Source of the DNA: Chitinophagaceae bacterium
Lineage (GTDB): Bacteria; Bacteroidota; Bacteroidia; Chitinophagales; Chitinophagaceae
Assembly: GCA_018335935.1 (NCBI GenBank)
Contig: JAGXRG010000057.1
Location: 218,449 to 282,448 of the forward strand
Direction of reading: 5' to 3'
DNA length: 64,000 nt
The notes beneath the pieces are model-generated. The model saw only the letters and a program-made list of their open reading frames with translations, was not told where the DNA came from and did no database searches. This document shows positions 42,368 to 49,262 of this stretch, in pieces (position 1 is the first letter of the stretch; every line of letters starts with the position of its first letter). Both the position numbers and the translations under genes were made by a program.

Positions 42368-43390
42368 ATGAAGTTGAAGTTTTTTTTCATAGGATTAGTA
42401 GCGTTGTGCATTGTGTTTGCTTGTGGTAGCAAGAAAAATGTGCCAGATGTATCTCATATCAATGTTGATCTAAAAATTGAAAGATTTGATGAAGATTTTT
42501 TTAAAGTAGATACCAACAACATGAATGTAGCTTTTGATAGGCTTAATCAAAAGTATCATAATTTTTTACCCGATTATTTATTTAATATTTTAGGATTAAC
42601 ACCACCACAAGATTCAATACTAGCTCAAGCAAAATTGTTTTTAAAAGATAGTTTGTATCATAAAGTTTTCGAAGATGCCTCAACTAAATTTATAAACTTT
42701 AGAGAAGTTGAAAAAGAGTTAAAACTGGCCTTGCAGCTTACGAAATATTATTTTCCCAACTATCAACCACCCTCTAAAATTTATACATTTATTGGTCCAA
42801 TAGATGGTGTTGCTACAGCCATTACAAGTGATCATAATTTTGCTGTTGGATTACAGGGATATTTAGGAAAAGATTATCCTGCTTATCAATTAGGCTATAT
42901 TACTCAAATTTACCCAGCGTATAAAACCAGAAAATTTGAAGAGCAATATATTGCTACCAATTGTATAAAATCTGTGATGGAAGAATTGTATCCAAATAAT
43001 TTTAATGGTCGACCATTAGCTGAAAGAATTATAGAAGAAGGTAAACGAATGTACTTGTTAGATGCATTATTGCCTTATACAGCAGACTCAATAAAAACAG
43101 GGTACACACAAAGTCAGTTAGAGCAATGTTTAAAAAATGAAAAAAACATTTGGGCATTTTTTGTGAGTGGAAATTTGTTATTCGAAAGAGAGCCCTCTTT
43201 AGTTTCGCCATATGTAACTGATGGACCAAAAACTCAAGAACTTTCTGAATCAGCTCCTGGAAATATTGGAATGTTTTCTGGTTGGCAAATTGTAAAAAAG
43301 TGGATGAAGGAACACCCAAAAACCAGTTTACAAACACTTATGCAAACAAATGCTATGAGTATTTTTAATGAAGTGGGTTATAGCCCATAA
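42368..43390 (+). CDS. gldB: Gliding motility lipoprotein GldB
   Basis: A 340-residue lipoprotein. The lipobox VFACG puts the lipidated Cys at residue 19 and the signal segment is 4-18. The mature protein opens with VSHINVDLKIERFDEDFFKV, a typical GldB start, and has the blocks FREVEKELKLALQLTKYYFP and DYPAYQLGYITQIYPAYKTR in the middle. GldB is an essential component of gliding in F. johnsoniae with unresolved detail of action. Its partner gldC lies 40 kb away, while nadE lies beside it, a neighbourhood I recall as common in the phylum. Its 3' end overlaps the nadR-type gene by 26 bases. Confidence 0.9.
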   Translation: MKLKFFFIGLVALCIVFACGSKKNVPDVSHINVDLKIERFDEDFFKVDTNNMNVAFDRLNQKYHNFLPDYLFNILGLTPPQDSILAQAKLFLKDSLYHKVFEDASTKFINFREVEKELKLALQLTKYYFPNYQPPSKIYTFIGPIDGVATAITSDHNFAVGLQGYLGKDYPAYQLGYITQIYPAYKTRKFEEQYIATNCIKSVMEELYPNNFNGRPLAERIIEEGKRMYLLDALLPYTADSIKTGYTQSQLEQCLKNEKNIWAFFVSGNLLFEREPSLVSPYVTDGPKTQELSESAPGNIGMFSGWQIVKKWMKEHPKTSLQTLMQTNAMSIFNEVGYSP

Positions 43391-43952
43391 AATAATCAAC
43401 GGCTTTAATAGCATTTTGCAATCTTTCATTTCCAATACCACTAATTAATTGCCATGGAGTTGATTGATGTTCTAAAATATTTTTATAAATAGCAAATAAT
43501 TCTTGTCTTGGTTTTTCATCAGGGTATTCTCTTAATTCGTCTCTCACCCAAGGTAAGTCTATATTGCAGAGTAAATACAAATCGTATTTTCTGGTTTTCA
43601 TTTCTTCCAAAATAAAATCATGGCATTTTCCAAAAACGTATTCACACCACACTTTCATTACAATCATATCAGTATCTAAAAATAATGTTGGATGTTTTTT
43701 ATTTGTAATTTCTTGTTGAATTTTTGTTTTTAACTTTTGGCTTATGACTTTTGACTCATAACTTTCTTCTAAAACAATTTGTCCTTTTGCAATGGTTAGT
43801 AAATCATCAAAAGTATAATTAGTGCCATGTTCTAATAAATATTCTCTTGCAAATTCGGGGCACCATAAAGTATTGTAATGTTCGGCAAGTTGTTTACACA
43901 AAGTGCTTTTGCCTGTGCTTTCGGGGCCAATGATTACTATTTTTTTAACCAT
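43365..43952 (-). CDS. NadR-type nicotinamide riboside kinase-like ATPase
   Basis: A 195-residue P-loop protein (GPESTGKST, residues 9-17) matching the C-terminal ribosylnicotinamide kinase domain of NadR. WCPEFAREYLLEHG and LFLDTDMIVMKVWCEYVFGK are typical of the group, and YLLCNIDLPWVRDELREYP closes it. It lacks the NadR adenylyltransferase and HTH parts. It should convert nicotinamide riboside to the mononucleotide, which fits the adjacent pnuC. Residues about 64-79 (ESKVISQKLKTKIQ) form a basic insertion encoded by a short word repeat and absent from relatives I know. A four-helix-bundle gene element separates it from pnuC. Confidence 0.85.
   Translation of the reverse strand: MVKKIVIIGPESTGKSTLCKQLAEHYNTLWCPEFAREYLLEHGTNYTFDDLLTIAKGQIVLEESYESKVISQKLKTKIQQEITNKKHPTLFLDTDMIVMKVWCEYVFGKCHDFILEEMKTRKYDLYLLCNIDLPWVRDELREYPDEKPRQELFAIYKNILEHQSTPWQLISGIGNERLQNAIKAVDYFMGYNPLH
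43732..43762 (-). repeat. Short word repeat inside the nadR-type gene
   Basis: On the minus strand this reads as near-copies of AGTCAAAAGT and AGCCAAAAGT in tandem. It is in frame and encodes the basic insert near residues 64-74 of the kinase. Such word repeats are normally found between genes in this phylum. Confidence 0.6.
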
Positions 43953-43962
43953 GTTTTGAATT

Positions 43963-43982
43963 ATGAATATCGAACAAGGAAT
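43963..43982 (+). repeat. Left inverted repeat of the four-helix-bundle element
   Basis: ATGAATATCGAACAAGGAAT, eleven bases before... the start of the kinase gene at 43952. Its complement recurs at 44435-44454 with two differences. Confidence 0.6.
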
Positions 43983-44014
43983 TTAGAATAAAGAAATATA
44001 TAAACAATTTAAAA

Positions 44015-44395
44015 TTACTTGATATTATTTCTCTTTGCTGTTTCAATACTTTTCACAAAGATTGAAATAAGCTCATTACATTCTTTTAATACTTCATCGT
44101 TTGATATCCAATTTAATTTAAGCATAATTTTTAAACAATTATTTGTTTCTCTTAATTCTTTTAACGCCACTTTCATTTTATGTATAAAATCATTTCTTGA
44201 TTCTGCACTTTGAGCCTCACCATAATTTAATGCTGGAGCAGTCCCACTTCTAGTTAATTGACCAGCTAAATGATTTCCTGCATAAGTTTTTGGTAGTGTT
44301 TCGGCAATTTTGATTATGGTGACTGCAAATTCAATAAGACGATCTTCTAAGTCAAATTTTCTTTGCATATTAATAGAATTTAATTCTTCATTCAT
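44015..44395 (-). CDS. Four-helix-bundle protein (S23/Avd-like family)
   Basis: A 126-residue all-helical protein of the family first seen in 23S rRNA intervening sequences and related to the Avd accessory proteins of diversity-generating retroelements. Family marks are DLEDRLIEFAVTIIKIAETL, LAGQLTRSGTAPALNYGEAQ, SAESRNDFIHKMKVALKELR and ETNNCLKIMLKL. The start may be Met1 (44395) or more probably Met10 (44368), because relatives usually start MQRKF and the first nine residues come from repeat-like DNA. No reverse transcriptase or rRNA gene is nearby. It lies inside a candidate inverted-repeat element on the same strand as pnuC. Confidence 0.87.
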   Translation of the reverse strand: MNEELNSINMQRKFDLEDRLIEFAVTIIKIAETLPKTYAGNHLAGQLTRSGTAPALNYGEAQSAESRNDFIHKMKVALKELRETNNCLKIMLKLNWISNDEVLKECNELISIFVKSIETAKRNNIK

Positions 44396-44434
44396 AATTC
44401 CATATTCATTATTCTTGATTTAGCTTATTTCATC

Positions 44435-44454
44435 ATTCCTTGTTCAATATTCAA
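44435..44454 (-). repeat. Right inverted repeat of the four-helix-bundle element
   Basis: Read on the minus strand it is TTGAATATTGAACAAGGAAT. The repeat contains the pnuC stop codon (44451-44453), and adjoining repeat-like DNA encodes the last PnuC residues. Confidence 0.6.
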
Positions 44455-45083
44455 TATTCATTATTCATAACTCTCTTTCTCCATTCAATTAAACCAGCAA
44501 TTGCTAATATTAAAAACACTATAAACTGAACACTTGTAAACACATATCCTTTTACAAAGTATAGTGGTATTGAAGCAATATTGGTTGCAATCCACCAATA
44601 CCAACTTTCTACCTTCTTTTTAGCCATTAGCCACATAGCAGTAAAAGCAGTTGCACTGGCAAATGCATCAGCCCATGGTATTGCTTCTGGGGCAAAAGCA
44701 TTTTTAATCCAACTTAAACAAAAGAAAATTATAATGTAAAAACTTAAAAAGAAAATGAGCTGTTGTTTCCATTCAATTTTATTGCTTTGGGTTATATGTA
44801 AAATATTTTCTGCTTTTGTGGCATCTTTTTTCGACCATAAAATCCATCCATAAATACTCATAACAGTATAATAAAAATTCACAGCAGCTTCTCCGAATAA
44901 ATGACCTTTAAAACTTAAATAAATAAAAATACCCGTATTCATTAAGCCTACAGGATAAACTAATATGTTTTCACTTCTGCTAAACCAAACACTAGCAATA
45001 CCAGCTATTACAGCAATAAATTCTAAAGCTGAGGTTTGTTGTAAACCTGTAGTGAGTTGATGTAAAAATTCTGATAAAGTCAT
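44451..45083 (-). CDS. pnuC: Nicotinamide riboside transporter PnuC
   Basis: A 210-residue membrane protein with seven hydrophobic segments. The PnuC pattern is visible in ALEFIAVIAGIASVWFSRSE, NFYYTVMSIYGWILWSKKD, TAMWLMAKKKVESWYWWI and NIASIPLYFVKGYVFTSVQF. PnuC brings in nicotinamide riboside, which the NadR-type kinase phosphorylates. The last five residues, MNNEY after RKRV, are encoded by repeat DNA of the adjoining element, so the natural C-terminus may have been replaced. The kinase gene is downstream on the same strand, on the far side of the element. Confidence 0.9.
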   Translation of the reverse strand: MTLSEFLHQLTTGLQQTSALEFIAVIAGIASVWFSRSENILVYPVGLMNTGIFIYLSFKGHLFGEAAVNFYYTVMSIYGWILWSKKDATKAENILHITQSNKIEWKQQLIFFLSFYIIIFFCLSWIKNAFAPEAIPWADAFASATAFTAMWLMAKKKVESWYWWIATNIASIPLYFVKGYVFTSVQFIVFLILAIAGLIEWRKRVMNNEY

Positions 45084-45299
45084 TTATTTGTTTAAGTTTA
45101 ACTCTTCAACATTTTATTTAAAAGCCTCTTAGATTTTTCATTATACAATTTTGGTATGTGAAGACACAAACCGATAGAAAAACACAGCCCTTTATCCCAG
45201 CCTGAAGATCTGGCAGCTCCTCTCAAGAGGGGAAACTGATTTTCATGTATTGCGATTCGCAAAAAATCTTAAATCTACAATCATAAATCTTAAATAGCA
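45084..45299. other. Intergenic region with repeat-like words and a GC-rich patch
   Basis: The spacer between polA and pnuC holds two signals. A GC-rich patch (about 45180-45235) contains CAGCCTGAAGATCTGGCAG and CCTCTCAAGAGG, a small palindrome, in strongly AT-rich surroundings. Next to the polA stop, TCTTAAAT and near-copies (AATCTTAAATCTACAATC, then ATCTTAAATA) repeat over 45267-45297. No gene is seen. Confidence 0.55.
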
Positions 45300-48251
45300 C
45301 TAATGTGCATCCAGCCAATTTTTACCCATTCCTAATTCAGCTTCTACAGGCACTTCATTAGGTAATAACATAGCTGATTTCATATTTTCTAAAATCAGTG
45401 GTTTTAATATTTCTATTTCACTTTCAACAGCATCAAAAACCAGCTCATCATGTACTTGCAAAATCATTTTTGATTGAAGATTTTCTTTTTTAAGTTGATG
45501 ATGAATTTTTATCATAGCTAACTTAATCATATCGGCTGCTGTACCTTGAATTGGACTATTAATAGCATTACGTTCAGCAAAGCCACGAACAGTAAAGTTG
45601 GAAGAGTTAATATCTCTCAACCATCTTTTTCTTCCCATTAAAGTTTCAACATATCCATGTTCACGAGCAAAGTTGATGGTGCTATCCATGTATGCTTGAA
45701 TGCCTGCAAATTCTCTTTTATAATTATCAATAATCTCTTTTGCTTCTGTTCTGCTAATGCCCAAATTTTCTGCCAAACCAAATGCTCCTTGTCCGTATAT
45801 AATTCCAAAATTTACACTCTTGGCTTTATACCGCATTTCTTTAGTAACCTCTGCATCTGCTACATTATACACTTTTGCTGCAGTTGCAGTATGAATGTCT
45901 TTACCTGCTTTAAATGCTTCACACATATTAGGATCTCCACTAATAGCAGCAACAATTCTTAATTCGATTTGAGAATAGTCGGCACTAATTAAAATTCTAT
46001 TTTCTTCTCTTGGTATAAATGCTTTTCTAATTTCTTTACCTCTATCTGTTCTTATAGGAATGTTTTGTAAGTTTGGATTATTACTACTCAATCTTCCAGT
46101 AACAGCAACTGCTTGTGCATAGCTGGTATGCACTCTACCTGTTTTTGAATTTATCATCAAGGGCAATGCATCTACATAAGTGCTTTTAAGTTTAGTGAGT
46201 TCTCTAAAAGTTAAAATATCATCTACAATCTGATGACCTTTTGCAGCTAATCTCAACAACACATCTTCACCTGTTTGGTATTGACCAGTCTTGGTTTTTT
46301 TTGCTGAATCATCCAACTTTAATTTATCAAACAACACTTCCCCTAATTGTTTTGGAGAAGCCAAATTGAATTTTACTCCAGCTTGTTGATATACACTTTT
46401 TTCGGCTCTGTTGGCTTCAACTTCTAATTCTTTACTGTAATCATTTAAAAACTGTTCATCAATCTTTATACCTTCAAACTCCATATCAGTTAATACTTTC
46501 ACCAAAGGATTCTCCACTTCATGAAACACTTTTTCTACTTCTCTTTGTTTTAAGAAAGGATATAAAGTCTGTTTTAATTGTAAAGTAATATCAGCATCTT
46601 CTGCAGCATATTCTTTAACTTTTTCAATGTCAACATCTCTCATGTTGCCTTGATTCTTTCCCTGCCCGACTTCATTAATTTTATTTTTGGTGGTCAGGCG
46701 GGCCTTCTTTCCTATTAACTCCTCAATTGAAACAGGATCGTAATTCAAGAATTGCTGACTTAACACATCCATACTTCTTTTGCCTTCTGGTTCTACAACA
46801 TAATGAATAAGCATGGTATCGCATATATTGCCTTTCAACTCAAAGCCATACCATTTCAATACTAACATATCATACTTTAAATTTTGGCCAATCCATGTAA
46901 TTGATGATTTAGTGAATAGTTGATTGAATGATTGTAGTATGTTTTTTGTTTCTTGTTGGTCGTTAGGGCAAGGAATGTAGTAAGCTTCATGAGGTTTAAT
47001 GGCAAAACTTATCCCTACTAATTCAGCTTCATTAGCATCAATATTGGTGGTTTCGGTATCGAAACAAATTTCGTTTTCTTTTGATAATTGTTCAACCAAG
47101 CTTTCAATCTCTTCTTTAGATTGAATAAGATGATATTGATGAGGAACAGTATTGATATTTTTTATTTCGTTTGAAATAGTGGCTTCTTCAGCTTTTGTTT
47201 CTGTTGAAAAATTTTGTAAGAAAGAAGGTAAAGCAACAGCTCCATGTCGGTTTCCATCATCAATTTTAGAAGTTGTTGAATTCTTTTTTTCAGGAGTTTT
47301 TACTTCGTTACCAAACAAATCTGTTTGCGTTCCTTCCGGTAAAATATTAGATAATCCTGTATTTCTTGAAATAACAATTTCTTCTCCCAATACTCTTTTT
47401 GCTAAGGTTCTAAATTCAAGTTCAGTAAAGATTTCAATGAGTTGTTCTTTATTCCACTCACTCATTTTAAAATTTTCTTCATGAAACTCACAAGGCACAT
47501 TAGTAATAATGGTGGCCAATTTTTTACTAATGATGGCATCTTCTTTCCCTGCTCTTACTTTTTCACCAAGTGCTCCTTTTATTTTATCGGCATTGGCCAA
47601 AACATTTTCAAGTGTATCATATTCTTTCAACAATTTAGCTGCAGTTTTTTCGCCTACTCCTTTTATTCCAGGAATATTATCAACAGCATCACCCATCAAA
47701 CCTAAAATATCAATCACCTGATCTACCCTTTCAATATCCCATTTTGCACATACCTCTTTGGGTCCCATTATTTCAACATCACCACCTTGATAAGCAGGTT
47801 TATATATATAAACACCATCGCGAACTAACTGACCATAATCTTTATCTGGAGTAACCATAAAAACTTCATACCCTGCATCATGAGCTTCCCAAGCTAAAGT
47901 TCCAATTACATCATCTGCTTCATATCCTTCACAACCTATTATAGGAATATTAAAACCCTCGATAATTTTTTTAATATCTGGAACGGCAGCTAATAAATCT
48001 TCTGGAGCTTCTTGTCGGTTAGCTTTATAAAATTCATATTGTTCATCACGAACTGTTGGCCCAGAAACATCAAAACAAACTGCTAAGTGTGTTGGTTTTT
48101 CTTTATTAATGAGTTCAATTAAAGCATTTGTAAATCCAAATTGAGCATTGGTATTTCTTCCTTTAGAAGTAATTCTTGGACTACGAATTAATGCATAATA
48201 AGAACGAAAAATGAGAGCAAAGGCATCGAGTAAAAAAAGTTTCTTTTGCAT
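45300..48251 (-). CDS. polA: DNA polymerase I
   Basis: A 983-residue polymerase with all three domains. The 5'-3' exonuclease (1 to about 290) opens LFLLDAFALIFRSYYALI. The 3'-5' exonuclease (about 375-580) keeps its metal ligands in CFDTETTNIDANEAELVGIS, YDMLVLKWYGF and YAAEDADITLQL, so proofreading should be active. The polymerase has motif A ISADYSQIELR near residue 755 and motif C QVHDELVF near 934. Residues about 517-531, between GKK and GKNQG, are an insert encoded by a 44-base palindromic repeat. It is a single gene followed by repeat-rich spacer. Confidence 0.96.
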   Translation of the reverse strand: MQKKLFLLDAFALIFRSYYALIRSPRITSKGRNTNAQFGFTNALIELINKEKPTHLAVCFDVSGPTVRDEQYEFYKANRQEAPEDLLAAVPDIKKIIEGFNIPIIGCEGYEADDVIGTLAWEAHDAGYEVFMVTPDKDYGQLVRDGVYIYKPAYQGGDVEIMGPKEVCAKWDIERVDQVIDILGLMGDAVDNIPGIKGVGEKTAAKLLKEYDTLENVLANADKIKGALGEKVRAGKEDAIISKKLATIITNVPCEFHEENFKMSEWNKEQLIEIFTELEFRTLAKRVLGEEIVISRNTGLSNILPEGTQTDLFGNEVKTPEKKNSTTSKIDDGNRHGAVALPSFLQNFSTETKAEEATISNEIKNINTVPHQYHLIQSKEEIESLVEQLSKENEICFDTETTNIDANEAELVGISFAIKPHEAYYIPCPNDQQETKNILQSFNQLFTKSSITWIGQNLKYDMLVLKWYGFELKGNICDTMLIHYVVEPEGKRSMDVLSQQFLNYDPVSIEELIGKKARLTTKNKINEVGQGKNQGNMRDVDIEKVKEYAAEDADITLQLKQTLYPFLKQREVEKVFHEVENPLVKVLTDMEFEGIKIDEQFLNDYSKELEVEANRAEKSVYQQAGVKFNLASPKQLGEVLFDKLKLDDSAKKTKTGQYQTGEDVLLRLAAKGHQIVDDILTFRELTKLKSTYVDALPLMINSKTGRVHTSYAQAVAVTGRLSSNNPNLQNIPIRTDRGKEIRKAFIPREENRILISADYSQIELRIVAAISGDPNMCEAFKAGKDIHTATAAKVYNVADAEVTKEMRYKAKSVNFGIIYGQGAFGLAENLGISRTEAKEIIDNYKREFAGIQAYMDSTINFAREHGYVETLMGRKRWLRDINSSNFTVRGFAERNAINSPIQGTAADMIKLAMIKIHHQLKKENLQSKMILQVHDELVFDAVESEIEILKPLILENMKSAMLLPNEVPVEAELGMGKNWLDAH
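46660..46703 (-). repeat. Palindromic element inserted in frame in polA
   Basis: On the minus strand GCCCGCCTGAC and GTCGGGCAGGG bracket a 22-base AT-rich centre; nine of eleven arm positions can pair, one as a wobble. It is far more GC-rich at its arms than flanking DNA and encodes ARLTTKNKINEVGQG, which splits the conserved GKKGKNQ-type segment. Confidence 0.65.
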
Positions 48252-48319
48252 ATAGCAAAGTAAGTGAAGATTGATGAATGTAACATGAAGACTTAACCTA
48301 AAGATAAATTGTTTTATTG

Positions 48320-48327
48320 TAGGTTTG
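48320..48327 (+). promoter_or_regulatory. Probable promoter -7 element for the flavin reductase gene
   Basis: TAGGTTTG matches TAnnTTTG and ends 18 bases before the ATG at 48346. It probably also serves rpoN. Confidence 0.45.
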
Positions 48328-48345
48328 TAGCATCAATTGTAATAC

Positions 48346-49236
48346 ATGATAATAGATATAAAAAATATTAAACCTGCTCAAAAACAAGCTTGGTTGCAAC
48401 ATGCCATTGCTCCTCGTCCAATAGCTTTTGCAAGTACTATTGATGTTGCAGGAAATGTAAATTTGAGCCCGTTCAGTTTTTTTAATTTGTTTTCATCAAA
48501 TCCACCTATTGTTATTTTTTCTCCCTCTCGAAGAGGCAGAGATAATACCACTAAACACACTTTAGAAAATGTAAAAGAGATTGCAGAAGTGGTGATTAAT
48601 ATTTGCGATTATAGCATGGTGCAACAAATGAGTTTAGCAAGTTGTGAATATGAAAAAGGAGTGGATGAATTCATTAAAGCAGGGTTCACAAAACAAGCTG
48701 CAACAAGTGTTCAGCCTCCCATGGTTGCTGAAGCTAAAATTAAATTAGAGTGTAAGGTAATTGAAATAAAAAGTTTAGGAGAACTTGGAGGAGCTGGTCA
48801 GTTAGTGATTGCAGAAGTTTTGGTAATGCATGTAGATGAAAGTATTTTAAACGAAGATCATTCCATGATTGACCAAACTAAAATTGAAATGATTGCAAGG
48901 CTTGGTGGAGATTGGTATTGTAAAACTAATGAAGCCAATTTGTTTCAAGTACCTAAACCCAATATAAATGTGGGTATTGGTGTAGATGCTTTACCTATAA
49001 GTATTAAGCAAAGTAAAATTCTTTCTGGTAACGATTTGGGCATGTTGGCTAATGTGAATGAAATGCCTTTGATTGATGCTAGTTTTGAGGATGAAAAATT
49101 AAAACATATTGTGCAGTATTATTCAGTGAATCCATCAAGTATGGAAGTTGAAATACATCAGTATGCTAAAGAATTATTAGCCAAAGGAAAAATGAACGAA
49201 GCTTGGCAAGTGTTATTAATGGTTGAAGGAGTTTAA
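48346..49236 (+). CDS. Flavin reductase-like (FMN-binding split-barrel) protein
   Basis: A 296-residue protein. The first 200 residues are the FMN-binding split barrel: QHAIAPRPIAFASTIDVAGN, LSPFSFFNLFSSNPPIVIFS and a later KLECKVIEIKSLGELGGAGQ, matching the flavin reductase-like family. The last 90 residues (GVDALPISIKQSKILSGNDL) form an extension found in Bacteroidota members and of unknown role. The electron donor and acceptor are unknown. rpoN starts 26 bases after its stop and may be co-transcribed. Confidence 0.85.
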   Translation: MIIDIKNIKPAQKQAWLQHAIAPRPIAFASTIDVAGNVNLSPFSFFNLFSSNPPIVIFSPSRRGRDNTTKHTLENVKEIAEVVINICDYSMVQQMSLASCEYEKGVDEFIKAGFTKQAATSVQPPMVAEAKIKLECKVIEIKSLGELGGAGQLVIAEVLVMHVDESILNEDHSMIDQTKIEMIARLGGDWYCKTNEANLFQVPKPNINVGIGVDALPISIKQSKILSGNDLGMLANVNEMPLIDASFEDEKLKHIVQYYSVNPSSMEVEIHQYAKELLAKGKMNEAWQVLLMVEGV

Positions 49237-49262
49237 TTAAATTTTAGAATTACATTTAATAT

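Larger units (their letters stand above)
43958..44470 (-). mobile_element. Putative four-helix-bundle mini-element
   Basis: About 513 bases carrying a single four-helix-bundle gene bounded by imperfect 20-bp inverted repeats (43963-43982 and 44435-44454, 18 of 20 matching). It is inserted between the nadR-type kinase and pnuC genes, which are otherwise a natural pair. Similar genes occur as intervening sequences in 23S rRNA genes. No transposase is present; mobility is inferred. Confidence 0.5.

Noticed and set aside
44015..44395. Diversity-generating retroelement
   Set aside because: The four-helix-bundle gene is Avd-like, but no reverse transcriptase, template repeat or variable repeat is seen nearby.
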